Shown: positions 47,401 through 63,609, numbered from the stretch's first letter. The stretch is DNA of 64,000 nucleotides from Siphonodentalium dalli (GCA_032622095.1 CP136061.1:434001-498000); one strand, 5' to 3'. Translations and numbers: made by a program. Notes: generated by a model not told the origin, from the sequence alone.

Positions 47401-50400
47401 CGAGCGACATCTGGCGGATGCGGGAGGAATATATAGGAGAGAATAAAATAGACACTGGGCCCTGATTGGTCAATAGCCTTGTGTGCTTTTCACATAAAAA
47501 AATCATCACACCTCTTCCCTATGATTTCCCATAGGTAAAATAACCATTGGCACAGGAATTAACCCTTTGTAGTGGAGTTTGAATTTTTTGGTGTGGTCTA
47601 AAATATGACTGTATTTTTTTATGCGATTCTGACACTGGTTACGAAAACATAAGATTTAAAGGCGAATTCCCTGCTAGACAGACATGATTTTTTTGTGTAA
47701 AAAGTTTCCCAAAATGTCAATTTTTCAGATTTAAAGAAAATTTTGGACCCAACATTTATATTGCCAACACTATGCGCTAAAACGTTAGCACTGAGGCCTA
47801 TGGAAAACATTTACACCAGTGTAACCTAAAGGGAAAATATAGCTTTTTATCATTTTTGATTCCTGGGAGTCACTTTAAAGCATTTTAATGCATTTTACAG
47901 AGCCTGGTCTTTCAGTCCAATGAATACCTCATGCTTGGTGTGGTTATTCTTGCTGCTGATGTCTTATTTCACTTACATCAGCCAAAAAAATAGTAAGATT
48001 TTTCATAAAAAATGCCAATTTTTCAAGGTATTTTCAATTTTTTTCAAGGTGGTAATAGTCACATGATAATGCAAATGACCCATAACATGAGCATGTCAAC
48101 GACACATATATCAATTGTTATAAGAACCTAATCTAACAAGTATTTTGGATTTTATAGCCAGTGATATACAGATATATATCATAAAAGTGTGTCATTTCCA
48201 TTGGTGGGTATGGTCATTTGAAGGTTAATAGCACTAAAACTTGGACACATTTAAGAAAATGATTCAGCAATTCAAAGAGAGCATATCTTTATTCAACTAA
48301 TTCAATATACACCCACATCCAGTTATCTTGGATCACCCTTGCAGACCTGAAAATGTCATATTTTATTCTTCAATGTGCTGATAAAGTCATGCGCTTGATG
48401 CTCAGCTGATCAGATCTGGACTCAATGACCTCACATCACCAGAAGTTCTCTCATGGAAAGAATATTGTACAGTCTTCCATAGCTGATCCAAGTTTGCAAC
48501 ACCAGACCCCTAAAACTGAGTGAAAATTGGGCTTGAACATGACTGGTGGTTGAAAATTGTGCTTTTTTGATGAATAATTTGTTAAAGGGGGTGGGGTTAA
48601 ATTGTGTGTGATAAATAAAGAACCACAGAAGTGATATTGTTTTTGAACACATTTTTTCCATTGATGGGAAATTCTGAAGAAATGTAGGGAGTTACAATTA
48701 TTCCGCGAAAAAGCGGGCTATCGCTTTAGGTTACACTGATGTAAATAAGGTTCCGAGCGACATCTGGCGGATGCGGGAGGAATATATAGGAGAGAATAAA
48801 ATAGACACTGGGCCCTGATTGGTCAATAGCCTTGTGTGCTTTTCACATAAAAAAATCATCACACCTCTTCCCTATGATTTCCCATAGGTAAAATAACCAT
48901 TGGCACAGGAATTAACCCTTTGTAGTGGAGTTTGAATTTTTTGGTGTGGTCTAAAATATGACTGTATTTTTTTATGCGATTCTGACACTGGTTACGAAAA
49001 CATAAGATTTAAAGGCGAATTCCCTGCTAGACAGACATGATTTTTTTGTGTAAAAAGTTTCCCAAAATGTCAATTTTTCAGATTTAAAGAAAATTTTGGA
49101 CCCAACATTTATATTGCCAACACTATGCGCTAAAACGTTAGCACTGAGGCCTATGGAAAACATTTACACCAGTGTAACCTAAAGGGAAAATATAGCTTTT
49201 TATCATTTTTGATTCCTGGGAGTCACTTTAAAGCATTTTAATGCATTTTACAGAGCCTGGTCTTTCAGTCCAATGAATACCTCATGCTTGGTGTGGTTAT
49301 TCTTGCTGCTGATGTCTTATTTCACTTACATCAGCCAAAAAAATAGTAAGATTTTTCATAAAAAATGCCAATTTTTCAAGGTATTTTCAATTTTTTTCAA
49401 GGTGGTAATAGTCACATGATAATGCAAATGACCCATAACATGAGCATGTCAACGACACATATATCAATTGTTATAAGAACCTAATCTAACAAGTATTTTG
49501 GATTTTATAGCCAGTGATATACAGATATATATCATAAAAGTGTGTCATTTCCATTGGTGGGTATGGTCATTTGAAGGTTAATAGCACTAAAACTTGGACA
49601 CATTTAAGAAAATGATTCAGCAATTCAAAGAGAGCATATCTTTATTCAACTAATTCAATATACACCCACATCCAGTTATCTTGGATCACCCTTGCAGACC
49701 TGAAAATGTCATATTTTATTCTTCAATGTGCTGATAAAGTCATGCGCTTGATGCTCAGCTGATCAGATCTGGACTCAATGACCTCACATCACCAGAAGTT
49801 CTCTCATGGAAAGAATATTGTACAGTCTTCCATAGCTGATCCAAGTTTGCAACACCAGACCCCTAAAACTGAGTGAAAATTGGGCTTGAACATGACTGGT
49901 GGTTGAAAATTGTGCTTTTTTGATGAATAATTTGTTAAAGGGGGTGGGGTTAAATTGTGTGTGATAAATAAAGAACCACAGAAGTGATATTGTTTTTGAA
50001 CACATTTTTTCCATTGATGGGAAATTCTGAAGAAATGTAGGGAGTTACAATTATTCCGCGAAAAAGCGGGCTATCGCTTTAGGTTACACTGATGTAAATA
50101 AGGTTCCGAGCGACATCTGGCGGATGCGGGAGGAATATATAGGAGAGAATAAAATAGACACTGGGCCCTGATTGGTCAATAGCCTTGTGTGCTTTTCACA
50201 TAAAAAAATCATCACACCTCTTCCCTATGATTTCCCATAGGTAAAATAACCATTGGCACAGGAATTAACCCTTTGTAGTGGAGTTTGAATTTTTTGGTGT
50301 GGTCTAAAATATGACTGTATTTTTTTATGCGATTCTGACACTGGTTACGAAAACATAAGATTTAAAGGCGAATTCCCTGCTAGACAGACATGATTTTTTT

Positions 50401-53400
50401 GTGTAAAAAGTTTCCCAAAATGTCAATTTTTCAGATTTAAAGAAAATTTTGGACCCAACATTTATATTGCCAACACTATGCGCTAAAACGTTAGCACTGA
50501 GGCCTATGGAAAACATTTACACCAGTGTAACCTAAAGGGAAAATATAGCTTTTTATCATTTTTGATTCCTGGGAGTCACTTTAAAGCATTTTAATGCATT
50601 TTACAGAGCCTGGTCTTTCAGTCCAATGAATACCTCATGCTTGGTGTGGTTATTCTTGCTGCTGATGTCTTATTTCACTTACATCAGCCAAAAAAATAGT
50701 AAGATTTTTCATAAAAAATGCCAATTTTTCAAGGTATTTTCAATTTTTTTCAAGGTGGTAATAGTCACATGATAATGCAAATGACCCATAACATGAGCAT
50801 GTCAACGACACATATATCAATTGTTATAAGAACCTAATCTAACAAGTATTTTGGATTTTATAGCCAGTGATATACAGATATATATCATAAAAGTGTGTCA
50901 TTTCCATTGGTGGGTATGGTCATTTGAAGGTTAATAGCACTAAAACTTGGACACATTTAAGAAAATGATTCAGCAATTCAAAGAGAGCATATCTTTATTC
51001 AACTAATTCAATATACACCCACATCCAGTTATCTTGGATCACCCTTGCAGACCTGAAAATGTCATATTTTATTCTTCAATGTGCTGATAAAGTCATGCGC
51101 TTGATGCTCAGCTGATCAGATCTGGACTCAATGACCTCACATCACCAGAAGTTCTCTCATGGAAAGAATATTGTACAGTCTTCCATAGCTGATCCAAGTT
51201 TGCAACACCAGACCCCTAAAACTGAGTGAAAATTGGGCTTGAACATGACTGGTGGTTGAAAATTGTGCTTTTTTGATGAATAATTTGTTAAAGGGGGTGG
51301 GGTTAAATTGTGTGTGATAAATAAAGAACCACAGAAGTGATATTGTTTTTGAACACATTTTTTCCATTGATGGGAAATTCTGAAGAAATGTAGGGAGTTA
51401 CAATTATTCCGCGAAAAAGCGGGCTATCGCTTTAGGTTACACTGATGTAAATAAGGTTCCGAGCGACATCTGGCGGATGCGGGAGGAATATATAGGAGAG
51501 AATAAAATAGACACTGGGCCCTGATTGGTCAATAGCCTTGTGTGCTTTTCACATAAAAAAATCATCACACCTCTTCCCTATGATTTCCCATAGGTAAAAT
51601 AACCATTGGCACAGGAATTAACCCTTTGTAGTGGAGTTTGAATTTTTTGGTGTGGTCTAAAATATGACTGTATTTTTTTATGCGATTCTGACACTGGTTA
51701 CGAAAACATAAGATTTAAAGGCGAATTCCCTGCTAGACAGACATGATTTTTTTGTGTAAAAAGTTTCCCAAAATGTCAATTTTTCAGATTTAAAGAAAAT
51801 TTTGGACCCAACATTTATATTGCCAACACTATGCGCTAAAACGTTAGCACTGAGGCCTATGGAAAACATTTACACCAGTGTAACCTAAAGGGAAAATATA
51901 GCTTTTTATCATTTTTGATTCCTGGGAGTCACTTTAAAGCATTTTAATGCATTTTACAGAGCCTGGTCTTTCAGTCCAATGAATACCTCATGCTTGGTGT
52001 GGTTATTCTTGCTGCTGATGTCTTATTTCACTTACATCAGCCAAAAAAATAGTAAGATTTTTCATAAAAAATGCCAATTTTTCAAGGTATTTTCAATTTT
52101 TTTCAAGGTGGTAATAGTCACATGATAATGCAAATGACCCATAACATGAGCATGTCAACGACACATATATCAATTGTTATAAGAACCTAATCTAACAAGT
52201 ATTTTGGATTTTATAGCCAGTGATATACAGATATATATCATAAAAGTGTGTCATTTCCATTGGTGGGTATGGTCATTTGAAGGTTAATAGCACTAAAACT
52301 TGGACACATTTAAGAAAATGATTCAGCAATTCAAAGAGAGCATATCTTTATTCAACTAATTCAATATACACCCACATCCAGTTATCTTGGATCACCCTTG
52401 CAGACCTGAAAATGTCATATTTTATTCTTCAATGTGCTGATAAAGTCATGCGCTTGATGCTCAGCTGATCAGATCTGGACTCAATGACCTCACATCACCA
52501 GAAGTTCTCTCATGGAAAGAATATTGTACAGTCTTCCATAGCTGATCCAAGTTTGCAACACCAGACCCCTAAAACTGAGTGAAAATTGGGCTTGAACATG
52601 ACTGGTGGTTGAAAATTGTGCTTTTTTGATGAATAATTTGTTAAAGGGGGTGGGGTTAAATTGTGTGTGATAAATAAAGAACCACAGAAGTGATATTGTT
52701 TTTGAACACATTTTTTCCATTGATGGGAAATTCTGAAGAAATGTAGGGAGTTACAATTATTCCGCGAAAAAGCGGGCTATCGCTTTAGGTTACACTGATG
52801 TAAATAAGGTTCCGAGCGACATCTGGCGGATGCGGGAGGAATATATAGGAGAGAATAAAATAGACACTGGGCCCTGATTGGTCAATAGCCTTGTGTGCTT
52901 TTCACATAAAAAAATCATCACACCTCTTCCCTATGATTTCCCATAGGTAAAATAACCATTGGCACAGGAATTAACCCTTTGTAGTGGAGTTTGAATTTTT
53001 TGGTGTGGTCTAAAATATGACTGTATTTTTTTATGCGATTCTGACACTGGTTACGAAAACATAAGATTTAAAGGCGAATTCCCTGCTAGACAGACATGAT
53101 TTTTTTGTGTAAAAAGTTTCCCAAAATGTCAATTTTTCAGATTTAAAGAAAATTTTGGACCCAACATTTATATTGCCAACACTATGCGCTAAAACGTTAG
53201 CACTGAGGCCTATGGAAAACATTTACACCAGTGTAACCTAAAGGGAAAATATAGCTTTTTATCATTTTTGATTCCTGGGAGTCACTTTAAAGCATTTTAA
53301 TGCATTTTACAGAGCCTGGTCTTTCAGTCCAATGAATACCTCATGCTTGGTGTGGTTATTCTTGCTGCTGATGTCTTATTTCACTTACATCAGCCAAAAA

Positions 53401-55493
53401 AATAGTAAGATTTTTCATAAAAAATGCCAATTTTTCAAGGTATTTTCAATTTTTTTCAAGGTGGTAATAGTCACATGATAATGCAAATGACCCATAACAT
53501 GAGCATGTCAACGACACATATATCAATTGTTATAAGAACCTAATCTAACAAGTATTTTGGATTTTATAGCCAGTGATATACAGATATATATCATAAAAGT
53601 GTGTCATTTCCATTGGTGGGTATGGTCATTTGAAGGTTAATAGCACTAAAACTTGGACACATTTAAGAAAATGATTCAGCAATTCAAAGAGAGCATATCT
53701 TTATTCAACTAATTCAATATACACCCACATCCAGTTATCTTGGATCACCCTTGCAGACCTGAAAATGTCATATTTTATTCTTCAATGTGCTGATAAAGTC
53801 ATGCGCTTGATGCTCAGCTGATCAGATCTGGACTCAATGACCTCACATCACCAGAAGTTCTCTCATGGAAAGAATATTGTACAGTCTTCCATAGCTGATC
53901 CAAGTTTGCAACACCAGACCCCTAAAACTGAGTGAAAATTGGGCTTGAACATGACTGGTGGTTGAAAATTGTGCTTTTTTGATGAATAATTTGTTAAAGG
54001 GGGTGGGGTTAAATTGTGTGTGATAAATAAAGAACCACAGAAGTGATATTGTTTTTGAACACATTTTTTCCATTGATGGGAAATTCTGAAGAAATGTAGG
54101 GAGTTACAATTATTCCGCGAAAAAGCGGGCTATCGCTTTAGGTTACACTGATGTAAATAAGGTTCCGAGCGACATCTGGCGGATGCGGGAGGAATATATA
54201 GGAGAGAATAAAATAGACACTGGGCCCTGATTGGTCAATAGCCTTGTGTGCTTTTCACATAAAAAAATCATCACACCTCTTCCCTATGATTTCCCATAGG
54301 TAAAATAACCATTGGCACAGGAATTAACCCTTTGTAGTGGAGTTTGAATTTTTTGGTGTGGTCTAAAATATGACTGTATTTTTTTATGCGATTCTGACAC
54401 TGGTTACGAAAACATAAGATTTAAAGGCGAATTCCCTGCTAGACAGACATGATTTTTTTGTGTAAAAAGTTTCCCAAAATGTCAATTTTTCAGATTTAAA
54501 GAAAATTTTGGACCCAACATTTATATTGCCAACACTATGCGCTAAAACGTTAGCACTGAGGCCTATGGAAAACATTTACACCAGTGTAACCTAAAGGGAA
54601 AATATAGCTTTTTATCATTTTTGATTCCTGGGAGTCACTTTAAAGCATTTTAATGCATTTTACAGAGCCTGGTCTTTCAGTCCAATGAATACCTCATGCT
54701 TGGTGTGGTTATTCTTGCTGCTGATGTCTTATTTCACTTACATCAGCCAAAAAAATAGTAAGATTTTTCATAAAAAATGCCAATTTTTCAAGGTATTTTC
54801 AATTTTTTTCAAGGTGGTAATAGTCACATGATAATGCAAATGACCCATAACATGAGCATGTCAACGACACATATATCAATTGTTATAAGAACCTAATCTA
54901 ACAAGTATTTTGGATTTTATAGCCAGTGATATACAGATATATATCATAAAAGTGTGTCATTTCCATTGGTGGGTATGGTCATTTGAAGGTTAATAGCACT
55001 AAAACTTGGACACATTTAAGAAAATGATTCAGCAATTCAAAGAGAGCATATCTTTATTCAACTAATTCAATATACACCCACATCCAGTTATCTTGGATCA
55101 CCCTTGCAGACCTGAAAATGTCATATTTTATTCTTCAATGTGCTGATAAAGTCATGCGCTTGATGCTCAGCTGATCAGATCTGGACTCAATGACCTCACA
55201 TCACCAGAAGTTCTCTCATGGAAAGAATATTGTACAGTCTTCCATAGCTGATCCAAGTTTGCAACACCAGACCCCTAAAACTGAGTGAAAATTGGGCTTG
55301 AACATGACTGGTGGTTGAAAATTGTGCTTTTTTGATGAATAATTTGTTAAAGGGGGTGGGGTTAAATTGTGTGTGATAAATAAAGAACCACAGAAGTGAT
55401 ATTGTTTTTGAACACATTTTTTCCATTGATGGGAAATTCTGAAGAAATGTAGGGAGTTACAATTATTCCGCGAAAAAGCGGGCTATCGCTTTA

Positions 55494-56393
55494 AAGGGAA
55501 AATATAGCTTTTTATCATTTTTGATTCCTGGGAGTCACTTTAAAGCATTTTAATGCATTTTACAGAGCCTGGTCTTTCAGTCCAATGAATACCTCATGCT
55601 TGGTGTGGTTATTCTTGCTGCTGATGTCTTATTTCACTTACATCAGCCAAAAAAATAGTAAGATTTTTCATAAAAAATGCCAATTTTTCAAGGTATTTTC
55701 AATTTTTTTCAAGGTGGTAATAGTCACATGATAATGCAAATGACCCATAACATGAGCATGTCAACGACACATATATCAATTGTTATAAGAACCTAATCTA
55801 ACAAGTATTTTGGATTTTATAGCCAGTGATATACAGATATATATCATAAAAGTGTGTCATTTCCATTGGTGGGTATGGTCATTTGAAGGTTAATAGCACT
55901 AAAACTTGGACACATTTAAGAAAATGATTCAGCAATTCAAAGAGAGCATATCTTTATTCAACTAATTCAATATACACCCACATCCAGTTATCTTGGATCA
56001 CCCTTGCAGACCTGAAAATGTCATATTTTATTCTTCAATGTGCTGATAAAGTCATGCGCTTGATGCTCAGCTGATCAGATCTGGACTCAATGACCTCACA
56101 TCACCAGAAGTTCTCTCATGGAAAGAATATTGTACAGTCTTCCATAGCTGATCCAAGTTTGCAACACCAGACCCCTAAAACTGAGTGAAAATTGGGCTTG
56201 AACATGACTGGTGGTTGAAAATTGTGCTTTTTTGATGAATAATTTGTTAAAGGGGGTGGGGTTAAATTGTGTGTGATAAATAAAGAACCACAGAAGTGAT
56301 ATTGTTTTTGAACACATTTTTTCCATTGATGGGAAATTCTGAAGAAATGTAGGGAGTTACAATTATTCCGCGAAAAAGCGGGCTATCGCTTTA
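55494..56393 (+). repeat. Element-free monomer 2 (900 bp), exact empty site
   Basis: The junction reads CTATCGCTTTAAAGGGAAAA, exactly what remains if the 451-bp element and one TA are removed. This supports the TA target-site reading of the element. Confidence 0.95.
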
Positions 56394-59300
56394 GGTTACA
56401 CTGATGTAAATAAGGTTCCGAGCGACATCTGGCGGATGCGGGAGGAATATATAGGAGAGAATAAAATAGACACTGGGCCCTGATTGGTCAATAGCCTTGT
56501 GTGCTTTTCACATAAAAAAATCATCACACCTCTTCCCTATGATTTCCCATAGGTAAAATAACCATTGGCACAGGAATTAACCCTTTGTAGTGGAGTTTGA
56601 ATTTTTTGGTGTGGTCTAAAATATGACTGTATTTTTTTATGCGATTCTGACACTGGTTACGAAAACATAAGATTTAAAGGCGAATTCCCTGCTAGACAGA
56701 CATGATTTTTTTGTGTAAAAAGTTTCCCAAAATGTCAATTTTTCAGATTTAAAGAAAATTTTGGACCCAACATTTATATTGCCAACACTATGCGCTAAAA
56801 CGTTAGCACTGAGGCCTATGGAAAACATTTACACCAGTGTAACCTAAAGGGAAAATATAGCTTTTTATCATTTTTGATTCCTGGGAGTCACTTTAAAGCA
56901 TTTTAATGCATTTTACAGAGCCTGGTCTTTCAGTCCAATGAATACCTCATGCTTGGTGTGGTTATTCTTGCTGCTGATGTCTTATTTCACTTACATCAGC
57001 CAAAAAAATAGTAAGGTTTTTCATAAAAAATGCCAATTTTTCAAGGTATTTTCAATTTTTTTCAAGGTGGTAATAGTCACATGATAATGCAAATGACCCA
57101 TAACATGAGCATGTCAACGACACATATATCAATTGTTATAAGAACCTAATCTAACAAGTATTTTGGATTTTATAGCCAGTGATATACAGATATATATCAT
57201 AAAAGTGTGTCATTTCCATTGGTGGGTATGGTCATTTGAAGGTTAATAGCACTAAAACTTGGACACATTTAAGAAAATGATTCAGCAATTCAAAGAGAGC
57301 ATATCTTTATTCAACTAATTCAATATACACCCACATCCAGTTATCTTGGATCACCCTTGCAGACCTGAAAATGTCATATTTTATTCTTCAATGTGCTGAT
57401 AAAGTCATGCGCTTGATGCTCAGCTGATCAGATCTGGACTCAATGACCTCACATCACCAGAAGTTCTCTCATGGAAAGAATATTGTACAGTCTTCCATAG
57501 CTGATCCAAGTTTGCAACACCAGACCCCTAAAACTGAGTGAAAATTGGGCTTGAACATGACTGGTGGTTGAAAATTGTGCTTTTTTGATGAATAATTTGT
57601 TAAAGGGGGTGGGGTTAAATTGTGTGTGATAAATAAAGAACCACAGAAGTGATATTGTTTTTGAACACATTTTTTCCATTGATGGGAAATTCTGAAGAAA
57701 TGTAGGGAGTTACAATTATTCCGCGAAAAAGCGGGCTATCGCTTTAGGTTACACTGATGTAAATAAGGTTCCGAGCGACATCTGGCGGATGCGGGAGGAA
57801 TATATAGGAGAGAATAAAATAGACACTGGGCCCTGATTGGTCAATGGCCTTGTGTGCTTTTCACATAAAAAAATCATCACACCTCTTCCCTATGATTTCC
57901 CATAGGTAAAATAACCATTGGCACAGGAATTAACCCTTTGTAGTGGAGTTTGAATTTTTTGGTGTGGTCTAAAATATGACTGTATTTTTTTATGCGATTC
58001 TGACACTGGTTACGAAAACATAAGATTTAAAGGCGAATTCCCTGCTAGACAGACATGATTTTTTTGTGTAAAAAGTTTCCCAAAATGTCAATTTTTCAGA
58101 TTTAAAGAAAATTTTGGACCCAACATTTATATTGCCAACACTATGCGCTAAAACGTTAGCACTGAGGCCTATGGAAAACATTTACACCAGTGTAACCTAA
58201 AGGGAAAATATAGCTTTTTATCATTTTTGATTCCTGGGAGTCACTTTAAAGCATTTTAATGCATTTTACAGAGCCTGGTCTTTCAGTCCAATGAATACCT
58301 CATGCTTGGTGTGGTTATTCTTGCTGCTGATGTCTTATTTCACTTACATCAGCCAAAAAAATAGTAAGATTTTTCATAAAAAATGCCAATTTTTCAAGGT
58401 ATTTTCAATTTTTTTCAAGGTGGTAATAGTCACATGATAATGCAAATGACCCATAACATGAGCATGTCAACGACACATATATCAATTGTTATAAGAACCT
58501 AATCTAACAAGTATTTTGGATTTTATAGCCAGTGATATACAGATATATATCATAAAAGTGTGTCATTTCCATTGGTGGGTATGGTCATTTGAAGGTTAAT
58601 AGCACTAAAACTTGGACACATTTAAGAAAATGATTCAGCAATTCAAAGAGAGCATATCTTTATTCAACTAATTCAATATACACCCACATCCAGTTATCTT
58701 GGATCACCCTTGCAGACCTGAAAATGTCATATTTTATTCTTCAATGTGCTGATAAAGTCATGCGCTTGATGCTCAGCTGATCAGATCTGGACTCAATGAC
58801 CTCACATCACCAGAAGTTCTCTCATGGAAAGAATATTGTACAGTCTTCCATAGCTGATCCAAGTTTGCAACACCAGACCCCTAAAACTGAGTGAAAATTG
58901 GGCTTGAACATGACTGGTGGTTGAAAATTGTGCTTTTTTGATGAATAATTTGTTAAAGGGGGTGGGGTTAAATTGTGTGTGATAAATAAAGAACCACAGA
59001 AGTGATATTGTTTTTGAACACATTTTTTCCATTGATGGGAAATTCTGAAGAAATGTAGGGAGTTACAATTATTCCGCGAAAAAGCGGGCTATCGCTTTAG
59101 GTTACACTGATGTAAATAAGGTTCCGAGCGACATCTGGCGGATGCGGGAGGAATATATAGGAGAGAATAAAATAGACACTGGGCCCTGATTGGTCAATGG
59201 CCTTGTGTGCTTTTCACATAAAAAAATCATCACACCTCTTCCCTATGATTTCCCATAGGTAAAATAACCATTGGCACAGGAATTAACCCTTTGTAGTGGA

Positions 59301-62300
59301 GTTTGAATTTTTTGGTGTGGTCTAAAATATGACTGTATTTTTTTATGCGATTCTGACACTGGTTACGAAAACATAAGATTTAAAGGCGAATTCCCTGCTA
59401 GACAGACATGATTTTTTTGTGTAAAAAGTTTCCCAAAATGTCAATTTTTCAGATTTAAAGAAAATTTTGGACCCAACATTTATATTGCCAACACTATGCG
59501 CTAAAACGTTAGCACTGAGGCCTATGGAAAACATTTACACCAGTGTAACCTAAAGGGAAAATATAGCTTTTTATCATTTTTGATTCCTGGGAGTCACTTT
59601 AAAGCATTTTAATGCATTTTACAGAGCCTGGTCTTTCAGTCCAATGAATACCTCATGCTTGGTGTGGTTATTCTTGCTGCTGATGTCTTATTTCACTTAC
59701 ATCAGCCAAAAAAATAGTAAGATTTTTCATAAAAAATGCCAATTTTTCAAGGTATTTTCAATTTTTTTCAAGGTGGTAATAGTCACATGATAATGCAAAT
59801 GACCCATAACATGAGCATGTCAACGACACATATATCAATTGTTATAAGAACCTAATCTAACAAGTATTTTGGATTTTATAGCCAGTGATATACAGATATA
59901 TATCATAAAAGTGTGTCATTTCCATTGGTGGGTATGGTCATTTGAAGGTTAATAGCACTAAAACTTGGACACATTTAAGAAAATGATTCAGCAATTCAAA
60001 GAGAGCATATCTTTATTCAACTAATTCAATATACACCCACATCCAGTTATCTTGGATCACCCTTGCAGACCTGAAAATGTCATATTTTATTCTTCAATGT
60101 GCTGATAAAGTCATGCGCTTGATGCTCAGCTGATCAGATCTGGACTCAATGACCTCACATCACCAGAAGTTCTCTCATGGAAAGAATATTGTACAGTCTT
60201 CCATAGCTGATCCAAGTTTGCAACACCAGACCCCTAAAACTGAGTGAAAATTGGGCTTGAACATGACTGGTGGTTGAAAATTGTGCTTTTTTGATGAATA
60301 ATTTGTTAAAGGGGGTGGGGTTAAATTGTGTGTGATAAATAAAGAACCACAGAAGTGATATTGTTTTTGAACACATTTTTTCCATTGATGGGAAATTCTG
60401 AAGAAATGTAGGGAGTTACAATTATTCCGCGAAAAAGCGGGCTATCGCTTTAGGTTACACTGATGTAAATAAGGTTCCGAGCGACATCTGGCGGATGCGG
60501 GAGGAATATATAGGAGAGAATAAAATAGACACTGGGCCCTGATTGGTCAATGGCCTTGTGTGCTTTTCACATAAAAAAATCATCACACCTCTTCCCTATG
60601 ATTTCCCATAGGTAAAATAACCATTGGCACAGGAATTAACCCTTTGTAGTGGAGTTTGAATTTTTTGGTGTGGTCTAAAATATGACTGTATTTTTTTATG
60701 CGATTCTGACACTGGTTACGAAAACATAAGATTTAAAGGCGAATTCCCTGCTAGACAGACATGATTTTTTTGTGTAAAAAGTTTCCCAAAATGTCAATTT
60801 TTCAGATTTAAAGAAAATTTTGGACCCAACATTTATATTGCCAACACTATGCGCTAAAACGTTAGCACTGAGGCCTATGGAAAACATTTACACCAGTGTA
60901 ACCTAAAGGGAAAATATAGCTTTTTATCATTTTTGATTCCTGGGAGTCACTTTAAAGCATTTTAATGCATTTTACAGAGCCTGGTCTTTCAGTCCAATGA
61001 ATACCTCATGCTTGGTGTGGTTATTCTTGCTGCTGATGTCTTATTTCACTTACATCAGCCAAAAAAATAGTAAGATTTTTCATAAAAAATGCCAATTTTT
61101 CAAGGTATTTTCAATTTTTTTCAAGGTGGTAATAGTCACATGATAATGCAAATGACCCATAACATGAGCATGTCAACGACACATATATCAATTGTTATAA
61201 GAACCTAATCTAACAAGTATTTTGGATTTTATAGCCAGTGATATACAGATATATATCATAAAAGTGTGTCATTTCCATTGGTGGGTATGGTCATTTGAAG
61301 GTTAATAGCACTAAAACTTGGACACATTTAAGAAAATGATTCAGCAATTCAAAGAGAGCATATCTTTATTCAACTAATTCAATATACACCCACATCCAGT
61401 TATCTTGGATCACCCTTGCAGACCTGAAAATGTCATATTTTATTCTTCAATGTGCTGATAAAGTCATGCGCTTGATGCTCAGCTGATCAGATCTGGACTC
61501 AATGACCTCACATCACCAGAAGTTCTCTCATGGAAAGAATATTGTACAGTCTTCCATAGCTGATCCAAGTTTGCAACACCAGACCCCTAAAACTGAGTGA
61601 AAATTGGGCTTGAACATGACTGGTGGTTGAAAATTGTGCTTTTTTGATGAATAATTTGTTAAAGGGGGTGGGGTTAAATTGTGTGTGATAAATAAAGAAC
61701 CACAGAAGTGATATTGTTTTTGAACACATTTTTTCCATTGATGGGAAATTCTGAAGAAATGTAGGGAGTTACAATTATTCCGCGAAAAAGCGGGCTATCG
61801 CTTTAGGTTACACTGATGTAAATAAGGTTCCGAGCGACATCTGGCGGATGCGGGAGGAATATATAGGAGAGAATAAAATAGACACTGGGCCCTGATTGGT
61901 CAATGGCCTTGTGTGCTTTTCACATAAAAAAATCATCACACCTCTTCCCTATGATTTCCCATAGGTAAAATAACCATTGGCACAGGAATTAACCCTTTGT
62001 AGTGGAGTTTGAATTTTTTGGTGTGGTCTAAAATATGACTGTATTTTTTTATGCGATTCTGACACTGGTTACGAAAACATAAGATTTAAAGGCGAATTCC
62101 CTGCTAGACAGACATGATTTTTTTGTGTAAAAAGTTTCCCAAAATGTCAATTTTTCAGATTTAAAGAAAATTTTGGACCCAACATTTATATTGCCAACAC
62201 TATGCGCTAAAACGTTAGCACTGAGGCCTATGGAAAACATTTACACCAGTGTAACCTAAAGGGAAAATATAGCTTTTTATCATTTTTGATTCCTGGGAGT

Positions 62301-63609
62301 CACTTTAAAGCATTTTAATGCATTTTACAGAGCCTGGTCTTTCAGTCCAATGAATACCTCATGCTTGGTGTGGTTATTCTTGCTGCTGATGTCTTATTTC
62401 ACTTACATCAGCCAAAAAAATAGTAAGATTTTTCATAAAAAATGCCAATTTTTCAAGGTATTTTCAATTTTTTTCAAGGTGGTAATAGTCACATGATAAT
62501 GCAAATGACCCATAACATGAGCATGTCAACGACACATATATCAATTGTTATAAGAACCTAATCTAACAAGTATTTTGGATTTTATAGCCAGTGATATACA
62601 GATATATATCATAAAAGTGTGTCATTTCCATTGGTGGGTATGGTCATTTGAAGGTTAATAGCACTAAAACTTGGACACATTTAAGAAAATGATTCAGCAA
62701 TTCAAAGAGAGCATATCTTTATTCAACTAATTCAATATACACCCACATCCAGTTATCTTGGATCACCCTTGCAGACCTGAAAATGTCATATTTTATTCTT
62801 CAATGTGCTGATAAAGTCATGCGCTTGATGCTCAGCTGATCAGATCTGGACTCAATGACCTCACATCACCAGAAGTTCTCTCATGGAAAGAATATTGTAC
62901 AGTCTTCCATAGCTGATCCAAGTTTGCAACACCAGACCCCTAAAACTGAGTGAAAATTGGGCTTGAACATGACTGGTGGTTGAAAATTGTGCTTTTTTGA
63001 TGAATAATTTGTTAAAGGGGGTGGGGTTAAATTGTGTGTGATAAATAAAGAACCACAGAAGTGATATTGTTTTTGAACACATTTTTTCCATTGATGGGAA
63101 ATTCTGAAGAAATGTAGGGAGTTACAATTATTCCGCGAAAAAGCGGGCTATCGCTTTAGGTTACACTGATGTAAATAAGGTTCCGAGCGACATCTGGCGG
63201 ATGCGGGAGGAATATATAGGAGAGAATAAAATAGACACTGGGCCCTGATTGGTCAATGGCCTTGTGTGCTTTTCACATAAAAAAATCATCACACCTCTTC
63301 CCTATGATTTCCCATAGGTAAAATAACCATTGGCACAGGAATTAACCCTTTGTAGTGGAGTTTGAATTTTTTGGTGTGGTCTAAAATATGACTGTATTTT
63401 TTTATGCGATTCTGACACTGGTTACGAAAACATAAGATTTAAAGGCGAATTCCCTGCTAGACAGACATGATTTTTTTGTGTAAAAAGTTTCCCAAAATGT
63501 CAATTTTTCAGATTTAAAGAAAATTTTGGACCCAACATTTATATTGCCAACACTATGCGCTAAAACGTTAGCACTGAGGCCTATGGAAAACATTTACACC
63601 AGTGTAACC

